From: Parapedobacter flavus | Lineage (GTDB): Bacteria > Bacteroidota > Bacteroidia > Sphingobacteriales > Sphingobacteriaceae | Assembly: GCF_035818675.1 (NCBI RefSeq) | Contig: NZ_JAYKZZ010000005.1 | Span: forward strand, 74,526-138,525 | Reading direction: 5' to 3' | DNA: 64,000 bases | Shown here: positions 1 to 9,411 of the stretch, piece by piece | Numbering within the stretch: position 1 is the first letter of the stretch | How the letters are laid out: every line of letters begins with the position of its first letter | The notes under the pieces: model-generated | Database searches by the model: none | What the model was told of the DNA's origin: nothing | What the model saw: only the letters and a program-made list of their open reading frames with translations | Position numbers and translations under genes: made by a program

Positions 1-996
1 TCCCACAAACCCCCATTCCTCGCCAACGGTACAGAAGATGAAGTCGGTACTTTGCTCGGGTACAAAATTATACTTGGTCTGTGTGCCCTGCAAGTATCCC
101 TTTCCCCAGAATTGACCAGAGCCGATGGCGATCATGGACTGGTTGAGGTTATAGCCCTGTCCCCGCGGGTCGTCGATCTTGCCCAATAAGACATCGATGC
201 GATTGCGCTGATGCGATTGCAACACATTTTGATAGACAAATTCTACGCAGAGCACATATGCTGTGGCAATGACAAAAAGAACAGCCAGACTGGTAATGAT
301 CTTCCGTTTCTTCCGGAAATAATAAATACCGAGTCCAATGACCACGGCAACCCCTGTAACCACTGCCCATTGATTGAATGCCAGGGTGAGCACGAACAGC
401 ATGATGGCAAGCGCCCCGAACAACATCCAAGGTCCGGAAATGTATCCTTCTCGGTAGAACACGAATACGAGTGCAAAAAAGGCCAAGGCCGACCCTGTAT
501 CGGGTTGCAGCAAAACCAACACCACCGGAAACGCCACAATAGCCGCACCGGCAAACAGGGTTTTAAGGTTGGGGGTTTTCGTGCTGTGGGCACTTAGAAA
601 CCGTGCCAACAGCAAACAGGTGGCCAGCTTGGCAAACTCGGAGGGCTGTAATCTGAAGCTTCCTATGGGAATCCAGGCCTGGTTCCCACCCACATTGCGC
701 CCCACAATCAATACCGTGATGAGCAATAGGATGGTAATGGCATATAAAATTGGGGAAAAGGAACTGTAAAACTTGGCGTCTACAATCAGGATGACCACAG
801 CGAGCAGCATGGCTGAAAAGATATAGATAGACTGTTTGCCGTAATTGGTTTCCATGCTGAACAGCCCCGGGTGTTCGGGGTCGAAAACTGCAGCATGGAT
901 ATTGAACCAACCGATGACGCAGAGCAGCAACCACAGTAATACAGTGAACCAGTCTACCTCGCCGCCGAAGAACCTATTGCGATGGGGATTACTCAT
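1..996 (-). CDS. rodA: RodA, SEDS-family peptidoglycan glycosyltransferase (3' end outside window)
   Basis: RodA polymerises lipid II glycan strands in the elongasome together with the class B PBP encoded just upstream. The start is the ATG at 994-996, which overlaps the mrdA stop in an ATGA arrangement. 332 residues are visible before the window edge, so the C-terminal end is missing. Translation shows many hydrophobic segments and the SEDS signature PSEFAKLA, followed later by a stretch ending EQSTDFIF and WGFVG, all typical of RodA/FtsW. Position as last seen gene of the mreB-mreC-mreD-mrdA-rodA cluster argues for RodA rather than FtsW. Confidence 0.93.
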   Translation of the reverse strand, partial: MSNPHRNRFFGGEVDWFTVLLWLLLCVIGWFNIHAAVFDPEHPGLFSMETNYGKQSIYIFSAMLLAVVILIVDAKFYSSFSPILYAITILLLITVLIVGRNVGGNQAWIPIGSFRLQPSEFAKLATCLLLARFLSAHSTKTPNLKTLFAGAAIVAFPVVLVLLQPDTGSALAFFALVFVFYREGYISGPWMLFGALAIMLFVLTLAFNQWAVVTGVAVVIGLGIYYFRKKRKIITSLAVLFVIATAYVLCVEFVYQNVLQSHQRNRIDVLLGKIDDPRGQGYNLNQSMIAIGSGQFWGKGYLQGTQTKYNFVPEQSTDFIFCTVGEEWGFVG

Positions 997-2909
997 GCCG
1001 CAACCTCCTCCGGTTCTTTCCTTGGATCTGTAAGGCGTTTGGGGGCTGCCTTGACCGATTCCGTTGGTTCCTCTTCCTCTACCTTAGGCAGCAGGTCGGC
1101 GTTGTGGATGCGATCTTGGATGTATTTGGGCAGGGTAATGGTGTCTTTTAAGTATTGCTCTACCAGCATGCTAGCGATTGGCCCTGCCCATACACCACCA
1201 TACCCGGCGTTCTCGACCACCACGGCAATAGCGATTTTGGGGTTTTCGCGGGGGGCGAATGCAAAGAATACCGCGTGGTCGGCTCCATGTGGATTTTCGG
1301 CGGTGCCTGTTTTGCCGCACATCTCGATATCGGCAATCCGTACGGAATACCCTGTGCCACCCGGCACGTTGACCGCCCGGCTGAGCCCTTCTACCACCGG
1401 ATCATAATATTTTGCGTCTACCCCCGCTGAAATCTTTTCGGTAAATTCCGGTTTAACGATTTTCTTTTCGCCGATGGCTTTGATGAGGTGCGGCCGGTAG
1501 TAAAAACCACGGTTGGCTACGATAGCCATGATGTTGGCCATCTGTAAGGGGGTAATGCCCATTTCTCCCTGACCGATGGACAAAGATATGTTAAAGCCTG
1601 ATCCCCATCGTGCATTTCCGTAGTGTTTGGTGTAATAATCGGCTGTAGGCAATAGGCCATCCTGCTCGCCCGGTAGGTCAATGCCAAGTTCATGCCCGAT
1701 GCCGAACTTCATGGTCGCATCGCGCCAAAGCGTGTAGGCCTCGGCAGATGGCAAGTTGTTGCGGTGGTCTATCATACGGGCATAAGTATGGCCAAAATAT
1801 GTGTTGCACGAACGTTGGATGGCGGAGACCAATGGAATGGAACCACACACATGTGTACATCGCATAATGGCTCGACCGCCCCCATAACGGTATCCGCCGG
1901 GACAGTTGAAAATGGTGTTGGCTTCGATGATGCCGGCTTGCTGGGCAGTGAGGGCGCTTACCACCTTGAACACCGACCCGGGTGGGTACTGGGCTTGGAT
2001 GGGTCGGATGAACATCGGTTTGTAAGGGTCGTAGAGCAATTTCATGTAGTTGTTGCCCCGTTCGCGGCCCACCATCATGTTGGGGTCGTAGCTTGGACTG
2101 CTTACAAATGTGAGGATTTCGCCGGTGGCCGGCTCAATGGCCACGACGCTACCGATCTTATTGCGCATCAATTTCTCGGCAAGGATTTGCAGGTTCTTAT
2201 CCAATGACGAGACCAGGCCGTCGCCCGCTATGGCTAACGTATCGTATTTGCCGTCGGCAAATGAGCCCTGGGGCCTGTTGAAAGCATCGACCATTACGTT
2301 TTTCAACCCCCGCTGCCCCCGGAGGAGTTCTTCATACGCCCGTTCCACGCCGCTGGCCCCGATGTAGTCACCTGGTCGGTAAAACCCGTTGGAACGTTCA
2401 ATGTCGCGATCGTTGACTTCCTGGATGTATCCCAGGAACTGGGCTGCGATGCTATCCGGGTAGCTGCGCACCGTACGGTTCTGCACGTAGAACCCACGGA
2501 ATTTATACAGGTGTTCCTGCAGTTTGGCGTAGGCGGTTGAAGGGATTTGCTTTTCGAATTGGGATGCTTTGTAGGGGGAGTAGTCGCGGGCGATTTTCAT
2601 CCGCTTTTCGAAACCCTCCCGATCGATACCCACCAAATCGCACAGCAATGCCGTGTCGAGGTCTTTAACCTCGCGGGGCGTTACCAGAAGGTCATAAACC
2701 GGTTCATTCTGTACGAGCACTTGCCCGTTGCGGTCGAGGATAACGCCGCGCGCGGGGTAGATGACCATCTTGCGCAGCACATTGTTGTTGGCCGACAACA
2801 GGTAGCTATCGTCTATCAATTGCAAGTAAAACAGGCGCGCGGCAATGACGATGGCCACGGCGATGAATATACCTTGTACAATGTATTTTCGCTCAAAAAA
2901 TGCGTTCAT
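993..2909 (-). CDS. mrdA: Penicillin-binding protein 2, elongasome transpeptidase
   Basis: Class B PBP that cross-links peptidoglycan made by RodA during side-wall growth. The 638-residue protein has one N-terminal membrane anchor (about residues 9-31), a pedestal/dimerisation region, and a transpeptidase domain with all three active-site motifs: SVFK with Ser312 and Lys315, SCN at 367-369 and KTG at 533-535. A charged Glu/Pro/Lys tail follows residue 600. It overlaps rodA by 4 bases and starts 31 bases after the mreD stop, so it is part of the same minus-strand operon. Length is normal for Bacteroidota PBP2. Confidence 0.96.
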   Translation of the reverse strand: MNAFFERKYIVQGIFIAVAIVIAARLFYLQLIDDSYLLSANNNVLRKMVIYPARGVILDRNGQVLVQNEPVYDLLVTPREVKDLDTALLCDLVGIDREGFEKRMKIARDYSPYKASQFEKQIPSTAYAKLQEHLYKFRGFYVQNRTVRSYPDSIAAQFLGYIQEVNDRDIERSNGFYRPGDYIGASGVERAYEELLRGQRGLKNVMVDAFNRPQGSFADGKYDTLAIAGDGLVSSLDKNLQILAEKLMRNKIGSVVAIEPATGEILTFVSSPSYDPNMMVGRERGNNYMKLLYDPYKPMFIRPIQAQYPPGSVFKVVSALTAQQAGIIEANTIFNCPGGYRYGGGRAIMRCTHVCGSIPLVSAIQRSCNTYFGHTYARMIDHRNNLPSAEAYTLWRDATMKFGIGHELGIDLPGEQDGLLPTADYYTKHYGNARWGSGFNISLSIGQGEMGITPLQMANIMAIVANRGFYYRPHLIKAIGEKKIVKPEFTEKISAGVDAKYYDPVVEGLSRAVNVPGGTGYSVRIADIEMCGKTGTAENPHGADHAVFFAFAPRENPKIAIAVVVENAGYGGVWAGPIASMLVEQYLKDTITLPKYIQDRIHNADLLPKVEEEEPTESVKAAPKRLTDPRKEPEEVAA

Positions 2910-2940
2910 TTATACGGATGTGCCTTGGCGGCTGCTTGTT

Positions 2941-3456
2941 TTAACGCTGTTTTTTCCGGTAAAAAAGCAGACTGAACAATAAAATGATAACGACGGTAAA
3001 TATACAACTTAATAAGATACGGGTAATGGTGTATTGGAATTGATGGAATGTGAACGTTTCGAGCATGAATAATACCGAATGGTGGAATAGAGTAAGCACA
3101 AAAACGTAAAGGAAATACCAACGGAACGGCACCGTTCCGGGCAGGGGAGTCATGTAGTTTTCGTGCTGGTCGCTTTGTAGGGTAACGCGTATAAAAAGGA
3201 TGCGGCCCCACGCCAGGGCTACGCATGCCGCCGCGTTGACACCAAGGGTGTCGTAAAATCCATCGATGGTAATACCGGTAAGAAAAGCGAGGACATATAG
3301 GATGAAATTGGGGATGCCCACTGGGAGTAATAAAACAAACAAGATGTAAGGAAAGGGGGTGGCTAGATTGTAATATCCCATGTTTTTGAATAGGAATACT
3401 TGCAATGCTGCCAGTACAAAAAAACGCACGATGTTGAATGTGAGCACCTTAGCCAT
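2941..3456 (-). CDS. mreD: Rod shape-determining protein MreD
   Basis: Small integral membrane protein of the elongasome, thought to bridge MreC and the RodA-PBP2 synthase. The 171 residues form several hydrophobic segments (for example near residues 7-25, 34-66, 110-130 and 145-165) and end in a basic YRKKQR tail. Sequence identity across MreD proteins is low, so the call rests on size, topology and the fixed position between mreC and mrdA. Its start overlaps the mreC stop by 8 bases, suggesting translational coupling. Confidence 0.88.
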   Translation of the reverse strand: MAKVLTFNIVRFFVLAALQVFLFKNMGYYNLATPFPYILFVLLLPVGIPNFILYVLAFLTGITIDGFYDTLGVNAAACVALAWGRILFIRVTLQSDQHENYMTPLPGTVPFRWYFLYVFVLTLFHHSVLFMLETFTFHQFQYTITRILLSCIFTVVIILLFSLLFYRKKQR

Positions 3457-4282
3457 CGTTTTCGCTTTGAGATTCCAATACTTCCTTTTCGTTGGCGAGC
3501 ATATCTACCACCACGTACACCTGCCGCAGGTTGTGGAAGGGTGTGCTGAACTTGACATGGATGTCAAGGAAACTGTCGCCACCTGACGTGCCCAGCCGCG
3601 CGACGTGACCTACCAATAGTCCAGGTGGAAATAGCGAGAACCCAGACGTAAATACCTGCTCGCCTTCCCGCACCTTCACATGGTTGGGAATGTCTTTAAG
3701 CACACCCACTTGTGCATCGTAACTATCGCCCCACATCAACGAACCGAACGCACCACTGTCTTCTAGGGCGGCACTGACGCGCGTTTCGCTATGGAGCAGC
3801 GATTGCACTGTGGAAAAATGCTCCGAGACATTCAGTACGATGCCCACGATTCCATTGGAGCTAATTACCCCCATGCCTTTTTCGATGCCCTGCTTCCGGC
3901 CTTTATCTAACGTGATATAGTTGTTTTTTTGATGGATGCTGTTATTGGTCACCTTGGCCACTACGTAGCGGTATTGTATGTTTCCTGCACTGTCGAAAAC
4001 GGCACCGCCCACCACGCTGTCGGGGGCCGTGAAGTGTTGCAGTTGTTCCCGCAAGCCCGCGTTTTCTTTGGCCAGTTGTTCGTTTACTTCCCGAAGGTGA
4101 AGGTAACTTTGCCAAGTGTTGATACGTGCATAGGCCGAGCCAATGAACTCGTTGGACGAATTGATGGCAGACGCTCGCTGGAATGAGTTGTTTTGGACGA
4201 CGAGATATACCGCAAATACAAAGAAAAGCACGAAAAAGAAGAAGGCATTATATTTAGTTAGAATGAGCCACAGGTTCTTCAT
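3449..4282 (-). CDS. mreC: Rod shape-determining protein MreC
   Basis: Periplasmic scaffold of the elongasome that activates PBP2. The 277-residue protein has a single N-terminal membrane helix (about 10-28), a coiled-coil stretch rich in Glu/Gln/Leu around 60-90, and the MreC beta domain with GRKQGIEKGMGVIS and SNGIVGIV, which are hallmark MreC sequences. It lies between mreB, 91 bases upstream, and mreD, which it overlaps by 8 bases. An acidic C-terminal tail replaces the longer tails of some relatives. Confidence 0.95.
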   Translation of the reverse strand: MKNLWLILTKYNAFFFFVLFFVFAVYLVVQNNSFQRASAINSSNEFIGSAYARINTWQSYLHLREVNEQLAKENAGLREQLQHFTAPDSVVGGAVFDSAGNIQYRYVVAKVTNNSIHQKNNYITLDKGRKQGIEKGMGVISSNGIVGIVLNVSEHFSTVQSLLHSETRVSAALEDSGAFGSLMWGDSYDAQVGVLKDIPNHVKVREGEQVFTSGFSLFPPGLLVGHVARLGTSGGDSFLDIHVKFSTPFHNLRQVYVVVDMLANEKEVLESQSENDG

Positions 4283-4373
4283 TCATTTGCTGCTTTTTTG
4301 CTGTTCCTATTTTTTGCTCGTTATCATTGCGCTTGCCCTCGTAAACGACGAGTGGCAATTAGCAAACAGTTGT

Positions 4374-5396
4374 TTATTGCATCAAAAACTTAAATGAGCC
4401 GATGTTTTTCAGGGCGATACCGGTTCCCCGCACGACCGCCCGTAAGGGGTCTTCGGCCACGTGGACCGGAAGCTTGGTTTTTGCCTGGACCCGTTTATCC
4501 AAACCACGTAACAGTGCGCCACCACCGGTGAGATAGATGCCGGTTTGGTAAATATCGGCGGAAAGCTCGGGGGGCGTGATTTCCAATGCTTTGAGGATCG
4601 CTTCTTCGATTTTAGAAATGGATTTGTCCAAGCAGTGGGAAATTTCGGTGTACGATACGGTGATCTGCTTGGGTACGCCGGTCATCAGGTCGCGGCCCTG
4701 TACGGCAAAGTCGGCCGGCGGCTCCTGCAATTCGGGTAGGGCAGAACCCACTTCGATTTTTATTTTTTCTGCTGTACGGTCGCCGATCATGATGTTGTGC
4801 TGCCTGCGGATATACTGTACGATATCGGAGTCGAAGTTGTCGCCAGCTACCCGTATCGACTGGTCACAGACGATGCCGGATAACGCGATGACCGCGATTT
4901 CAGTGGTGCCACCACCGATATCGATCACCATGTTCCCCATAGGCTCTTCGACGTCGATGCCGATGCCTACAGCGGCTGCCATGGGTTCGTGCACTAGGTA
5001 GACTTCCTTAGCACCAGCGATTTCGGCCGAGTCACGCACGGCCCGTTTTTCCACTTCGGTAATTCCCGAGGGGATACAGATGACCATACGGAGCGAGGGG
5101 AAAAACCAGCCCTTGCCGTTGTTGACCATCTTGATCATGCCGCGGATCATATGTTCGGCCGCGTTGAAGTCGGCGATCACCCCGTCTTTCAAGGGCCTTA
5201 CCGTCCGGATGTTGTCATGTGTTTTACCCTCCATCTGCATGGCTTGGCGCCCTATCGCAATGACCTTGTTGGTGGTGCGGTCAAATGCTACAATCGACGG
5301 CTCATCCACCACTACTTTGTCATTATGGATAATGAGGGTGTTTGCCGTACCCAAATCAATAGCAACTTCTTGTGTAAACCAGTTAAATAAGCCCAT
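4374..5396 (-). CDS. mreB: Actin-like rod shape-determining protein MreB
   Basis: Bacterial actin that forms membrane-bound filaments and orients the elongasome. The 340 residues carry the actin-fold nucleotide motifs: phosphate-1 DLGTANT near residue 14, phosphate-2 DIGGGTTEIAVI at about 159-170, and the adenosine motif LTGGGALLRG near 289. The N terminus (MGLFNWF) resembles a short amphipathic membrane-binding sequence. It is the first gene of the minus-strand cell-shape operon; a divergent exported-protein operon starts 120 bases away. Confidence 0.98.
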   Translation of the reverse strand: MGLFNWFTQEVAIDLGTANTLIIHNDKVVVDEPSIVAFDRTTNKVIAIGRQAMQMEGKTHDNIRTVRPLKDGVIADFNAAEHMIRGMIKMVNNGKGWFFPSLRMVICIPSGITEVEKRAVRDSAEIAGAKEVYLVHEPMAAAVGIGIDVEEPMGNMVIDIGGGTTEIAVIALSGIVCDQSIRVAGDNFDSDIVQYIRRQHNIMIGDRTAEKIKIEVGSALPELQEPPADFAVQGRDLMTGVPKQITVSYTEISHCLDKSISKIEEAILKALEITPPELSADIYQTGIYLTGGGALLRGLDKRVQAKTKLPVHVAEDPLRAVVRGTGIALKNIGSFKFLMQ

Positions 5397-5429
5397 CCGG
5401 CAAATATGATAAGATTTTTAAATAATGTG

Positions 5430-5437
5430 CAAACCTA
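5430..5437 (-). promoter_or_regulatory. Possible -7 box of the mreB operon
   Basis: On the minus strand these bases read TAGGTTTG, which fits the Bacteroidota -7 consensus TAnnTTTG. They lie about 34 bases ahead of the mreB start codon in the 120-base divergent spacer. No well-spaced -33 TTG is obvious, so this is a motif match only. Confidence 0.35.
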
Positions 5438-5516
5438 CCAAAAAAACTGATAACTTTATCCACAATACCCGATTTAAATCCGATTTGTATTGATCTGTTA
5501 ATATATTGCCTCAACG

Positions 5517-7505
5517 ATGATAAGAACCTGTTTAGCCTTAACCATTTGGACGCTGCTGGGCAATGCTGTGTATAGCCAAGATTTTGCGTTCGGTTCGCTT
5601 GCCGCAGAAGACTTGAAACTCGAAAAAAATGACTTGGACAGTTTTTCGAATGCTGCGGTATTGAATGAATATGGTAAAGCCTATATGGTCTACGATGACA
5701 CGAGAGGGTATACGCAGCTGGTGATGGAGTACCACGTGCGTATCAAGATTTTCAACCGTGACGGCTATAGGCATGCCACGATTGTAATACCTGCTCATAA
5801 GGATGAGAGCGGCGAGCGGGTTGATGAGATCTCGGAAGTGAAGGCAGTAACCATCAATGTCGAAGGTGGTCAGCTCGTAAAGGTGCCACTCGACAATAGT
5901 CAATTGTTTACCGAAGCGGTGAGTAAATACCTCACCCATACCAAGTTTACGTTTCCTGATCTGAAAGATGGAAGTATCATCGAGTACAGTTACCGGTTAC
6001 AATCCCCACATATTTTCAACTTCCGTACGTGGTACTTGCAAGAAGACATCCCTAAAGTCAACAGTTTGTTTGAGGCTATCATCCCGGCGATGTATAACTA
6101 TAACGTTATTCTGCGCGGCCCGTATCCACTCGATGTGTCTGATGCCGAGCTTGCCCGGCGTGCATTCCGGATTGTCGGCCGTGATATCGATTGCTCGCAT
6201 ATGACCTATGGGATGAAAAACATACCCGCATTTGTGTCTGAAGATTATATGACGGCACCAAGTAATTTTAAATCAGCTATTTATTTTGAGCTTTCTGATA
6301 TTTACAGGCTCAATGGAACCAATATTAAGATTACGAAGGAATGGAAAAATGTAGACAGGGAATTGGTGACCCATCCCGACTTCGGCCGGCAAATGAAACG
6401 CGACAACGTATTCAAATCAATCCTCCCTACCATCTTGACGGATACGTTGGACGAGCTGGGCAAAGCAAAGGCCGTTTACGGTTATATCCAACAACATATC
6501 AGATGGAACCGATATGTGGGGAAATATAGTGAATTGGGGGTCAGCAAAGCGTTGGAACGGCGGGTGGGCAATATCGGCGACATTAACCTTACGCTAATTG
6601 CGGGGTTACTCGCCGCGGGGCTGGATGCCGAGGCGGTGATTCTATCCACACGCGACAATGGCGTAGTGAACGATGTGCACCCTGTGCTCAGTGATTTCAA
6701 CTATGTCGTGGCCAAGGTCAATATCGGCGATGCCTATTATCTGCTGGATGCGTCGGATCCGTTGTTGCCGTTTGGGTTGTTGCCCTTGCATTGTATCAAT
6801 GGAAAAACACGTGTCATCAGCTTGACAGAACCCTCTTATTGGATAGTTCCGGAATCTACACAGAAATCCACCACCCAATATATGTTGACAGCCAAATTGG
6901 ATGCTGATGGCCGATTGCGGGGTCGGCTGACGACGAATAGTTATGGTTATGCCGCGTGGCGCAAACGCAAGGAGCTGGCCAATTACAACACGACGGCGGA
7001 ATATATTGAACACCGCAATGAGAAACTTACGGGTTTCCAGATCGAAGCAGGTGAAATCTTGGGGGCTACCGAGTTGGATAAACCGTTCGTTGAACGCTAT
7101 GATATTACCGTGAAACCATACGATAGTCTGCAGGTGAGAGAATTGTTTTTCAATCCGTTTTTTATCAATCGGGTAAATAGAAATCCATTCAACCTGGACG
7201 AGCGCACCTATCCCGTAGACATGGGATCGACCAGCGAAGAACGCGTATTGATGACCATCGAGCTGCCGTCGGATTACGAACTGGTTTCCAAGCCCGAAGA
7301 TTACAATATGGCATTGGAAGACCGCGGCGGTCGATACCTCACGCAAACCGATTTGTCTAACAATATATTGACATTTTCGCAGTTGCTGGCGCTGAATAAA
7401 TCGACTTACCCACCCGAAAGTTACTTTGCATTAAAGGAATTTTTCAGTAGGATTATCCAGCAGGAAAAGATCGATATGGTGTTGCGCAGAAAGGAGAGGC
7501 AATGA
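5517..7505 (+). CDS. Exported DUF3857 / transglutaminase-like protein, catalytic Cys apparently lost
   Basis: 662 residues with a signal peptide (about 1-21, ending VYSQ). The N-terminal half resembles DUF3857, and the middle has a transglutaminase-like segment. Where active relatives have G-D-C-K the sequence here reads GNIGDINL, so the catalytic cysteine position appears replaced and enzyme activity is doubtful. The substrate is unknown; related proteins in Bacteroidota are exported and often occur in pairs. It overlaps the next gene by 4 bases (ATGA), and that gene keeps the catalytic triad, so the two may form a pseudoenzyme-enzyme pair. Confidence 0.8.
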   Translation: MIRTCLALTIWTLLGNAVYSQDFAFGSLAAEDLKLEKNDLDSFSNAAVLNEYGKAYMVYDDTRGYTQLVMEYHVRIKIFNRDGYRHATIVIPAHKDESGERVDEISEVKAVTINVEGGQLVKVPLDNSQLFTEAVSKYLTHTKFTFPDLKDGSIIEYSYRLQSPHIFNFRTWYLQEDIPKVNSLFEAIIPAMYNYNVILRGPYPLDVSDAELARRAFRIVGRDIDCSHMTYGMKNIPAFVSEDYMTAPSNFKSAIYFELSDIYRLNGTNIKITKEWKNVDRELVTHPDFGRQMKRDNVFKSILPTILTDTLDELGKAKAVYGYIQQHIRWNRYVGKYSELGVSKALERRVGNIGDINLTLIAGLLAAGLDAEAVILSTRDNGVVNDVHPVLSDFNYVVAKVNIGDAYYLLDASDPLLPFGLLPLHCINGKTRVISLTEPSYWIVPESTQKSTTQYMLTAKLDADGRLRGRLTTNSYGYAAWRKRKELANYNTTAEYIEHRNEKLTGFQIEAGEILGATELDKPFVERYDITVKPYDSLQVRELFFNPFFINRVNRNPFNLDERTYPVDMGSTSEERVLMTIELPSDYELVSKPEDYNMALEDRGGRYLTQTDLSNNILTFSQLLALNKSTYPPESYFALKEFFSRIIQQEKIDMVLRRKERQ

Positions 7506-9406
7506 AAGCTACACTGGCGATGTTGTTGATGGTGTCGGTTGGCTTGTTGCGTGCCGCCGCCCAATCGGATTATGCCGCGGCGCACATTCCCCATGCACTC
7601 AGAAGCCACGCCGACGCTGTGGTTCGTCATGAGGAAATTGTGGTGGACATGCTGTCACCGACCAAGGTGCGCTACCGCGTAGACCGCGCTATCACCGTTC
7701 TCAATCGCGCTGGTGAGGAACGGGCGCGGCTGGTCATTCACTACGACAAAGCGACCTCTATTAAGCAGATTTCCGGTATGGTGTATGATGAGATGGGTTT
7801 CCAACTGCGGAAATTCACGAAGCGCGATTGCCGGGATGAGAGCGCGGTAAATGGTTTTTCGTTATATGAAGACAGCCGGGTAAAGCATTTCCTCCCTGTA
7901 GTGGCGGGTTATCCCTACACGGTGGCCTATAGCTACGAAGTGGAGCGGAAACAGAACCTGATTATCCCCGCTTGGCGCCCGGACGCCTATTGGGATGTTG
8001 CGGTGCAGCATAGCCAATACACGTTTATTTGCGCGGAAGAAGATGAGGTGCGGGTAATTGTAACGAACTACTCCGGCGAGCCGGTACATCATGTGGATGA
8101 CGGCCGTCACGCCACGACGTGGGCCGCCGATAACCTCCCGGCAAGGCGGTATGAGCCTTACAGTCCTGACCCCGAAACCTATAAGACGATCGTAAGGGTT
8201 GCTCCTGTTAATTTTGATTATTATAAACATGACGGACAGTATACCAACTGGGAAGAGCTTGGTGGTTGGATGTTTGATGCACTTCTTTCGGATGGGATGG
8301 AGCTTCCTGCGCAGACGGTCGCTGAGGTTAACGCGCTGGTCGACGGATTGGCGAACGATAAGGAAAAAGCTGCGGTACTCTACGGCTATCTGCAACGCAA
8401 AACCCGATATGTGAGTGTGCAGATCGGTATCGGTGGATTTAAGCCTACGGCGGCAGCAGTGGTTGACCGGCTAGGCTACGGGGATTGCAAGGGGCTGGTC
8501 AATTACATGCGGGCGCTATTGGCGGTGGTGGATATCCCTTCTTACTATTGTGTAGTGGAGGCGGGAAATGCCAAGCGTGATATCCGGGCCGATTTTGCGA
8601 GTATGGATCAGGGGAACCATGTGATCCTATGTGTGCCGCTTGAGCAAGATACCGTTTGGTTGGAATGTACCAGCCAGCGGCTGCCATTTGGTTTCTTGGG
8701 GTCATTCACAGACGACCGCACCGTATGGGCCTGTACGCCCGAAGGCGGGAAGCTGCTGCACACGCCGACCTATGCGGCACTGGCAAGCATGCAAAAACGC
8801 GATGCCGACCTGCAGTTGGCAGAAGATGGCACCGTTTCCGGACATATGCAGACCACCTTTTCTGGTGGGCAATATGATAACCATCTTGAGATCGCTGAAA
8901 GCAGCGGGAGTGAGCAGATGAAGCTATTGAAGGCCGCATATGATGTTGATCACATCGGCTTTAGCAACGTTGATTACCAGAAGTCGATGGATGACGCCCC
9001 CACGCTTATAGAAAACCTGGATGTAACGATGCCACGCTACGCACCCTCAAACGGTACCCAAACCTTTCTGACGCCCAACATTTTTAATAGACAGTTTAGT
9101 ATACCTTTCTTAAGTGATAGGAAACAAGCTGTTTATGTAAATAGGGGTTATGTAGATGAAGACCACCTTACCTATACGCTCCCGACAGGTTATGCCGTGG
9201 TGAGTGGACCATGGGAAATTACCTTGGACAGCCCTTTTGGCTGCTATGCGCTCACCATGGAGCAAGTAGGTAACCAGCTTTCCTATCAGCGGCGGCTGGT
9301 ATTATATGGGGGTACTTACCCCGCGGACCAGTATGCGGAATTGTGTAGATTCATCAACGAGGTCAGTGCGTTTGATCGCCATAAGGTGGTACTTAGCAAA
9401 GAATAG
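7502..9406 (+). CDS. Exported DUF3857 / transglutaminase-like protein with intact catalytic motif
   Basis: 634 residues with a signal peptide (cleavage near AAAQ, residue 21). The DUF3857 N-terminal region is followed by a transglutaminase-like core with GYGDCKGL (Cys nucleophile), GNHVILCV (His) and a WLECTS acidic position, which together look like a complete Cys-His-Asp/Glu triad. It is translationally coupled to the preceding paralogue through an ATGA overlap and ends 5 bases from the convergent M1 peptidase gene. The biological substrate cannot be read from sequence. Confidence 0.82.
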   Translation: MKATLAMLLMVSVGLLRAAAQSDYAAAHIPHALRSHADAVVRHEEIVVDMLSPTKVRYRVDRAITVLNRAGEERARLVIHYDKATSIKQISGMVYDEMGFQLRKFTKRDCRDESAVNGFSLYEDSRVKHFLPVVAGYPYTVAYSYEVERKQNLIIPAWRPDAYWDVAVQHSQYTFICAEEDEVRVIVTNYSGEPVHHVDDGRHATTWAADNLPARRYEPYSPDPETYKTIVRVAPVNFDYYKHDGQYTNWEELGGWMFDALLSDGMELPAQTVAEVNALVDGLANDKEKAAVLYGYLQRKTRYVSVQIGIGGFKPTAAAVVDRLGYGDCKGLVNYMRALLAVVDIPSYYCVVEAGNAKRDIRADFASMDQGNHVILCVPLEQDTVWLECTSQRLPFGFLGSFTDDRTVWACTPEGGKLLHTPTYAALASMQKRDADLQLAEDGTVSGHMQTTFSGGQYDNHLEIAESSGSEQMKLLKAAYDVDHIGFSNVDYQKSMDDAPTLIENLDVTMPRYAPSNGTQTFLTPNIFNRQFSIPFLSDRKQAVYVNRGYVDEDHLTYTLPTGYAVVSGPWEITLDSPFGCYALTMEQVGNQLSYQRRLVLYGGTYPADQYAELCRFINEVSAFDRHKVVLSKE

Positions 9407-9411
9407 CGTAA

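Noticed and set aside
149..934. Several antisense and sense ORFs across the rodA region
   Set aside because: They are shadows of rodA, whose minus-strand frame has clear SEDS motifs and continuous membrane segments.
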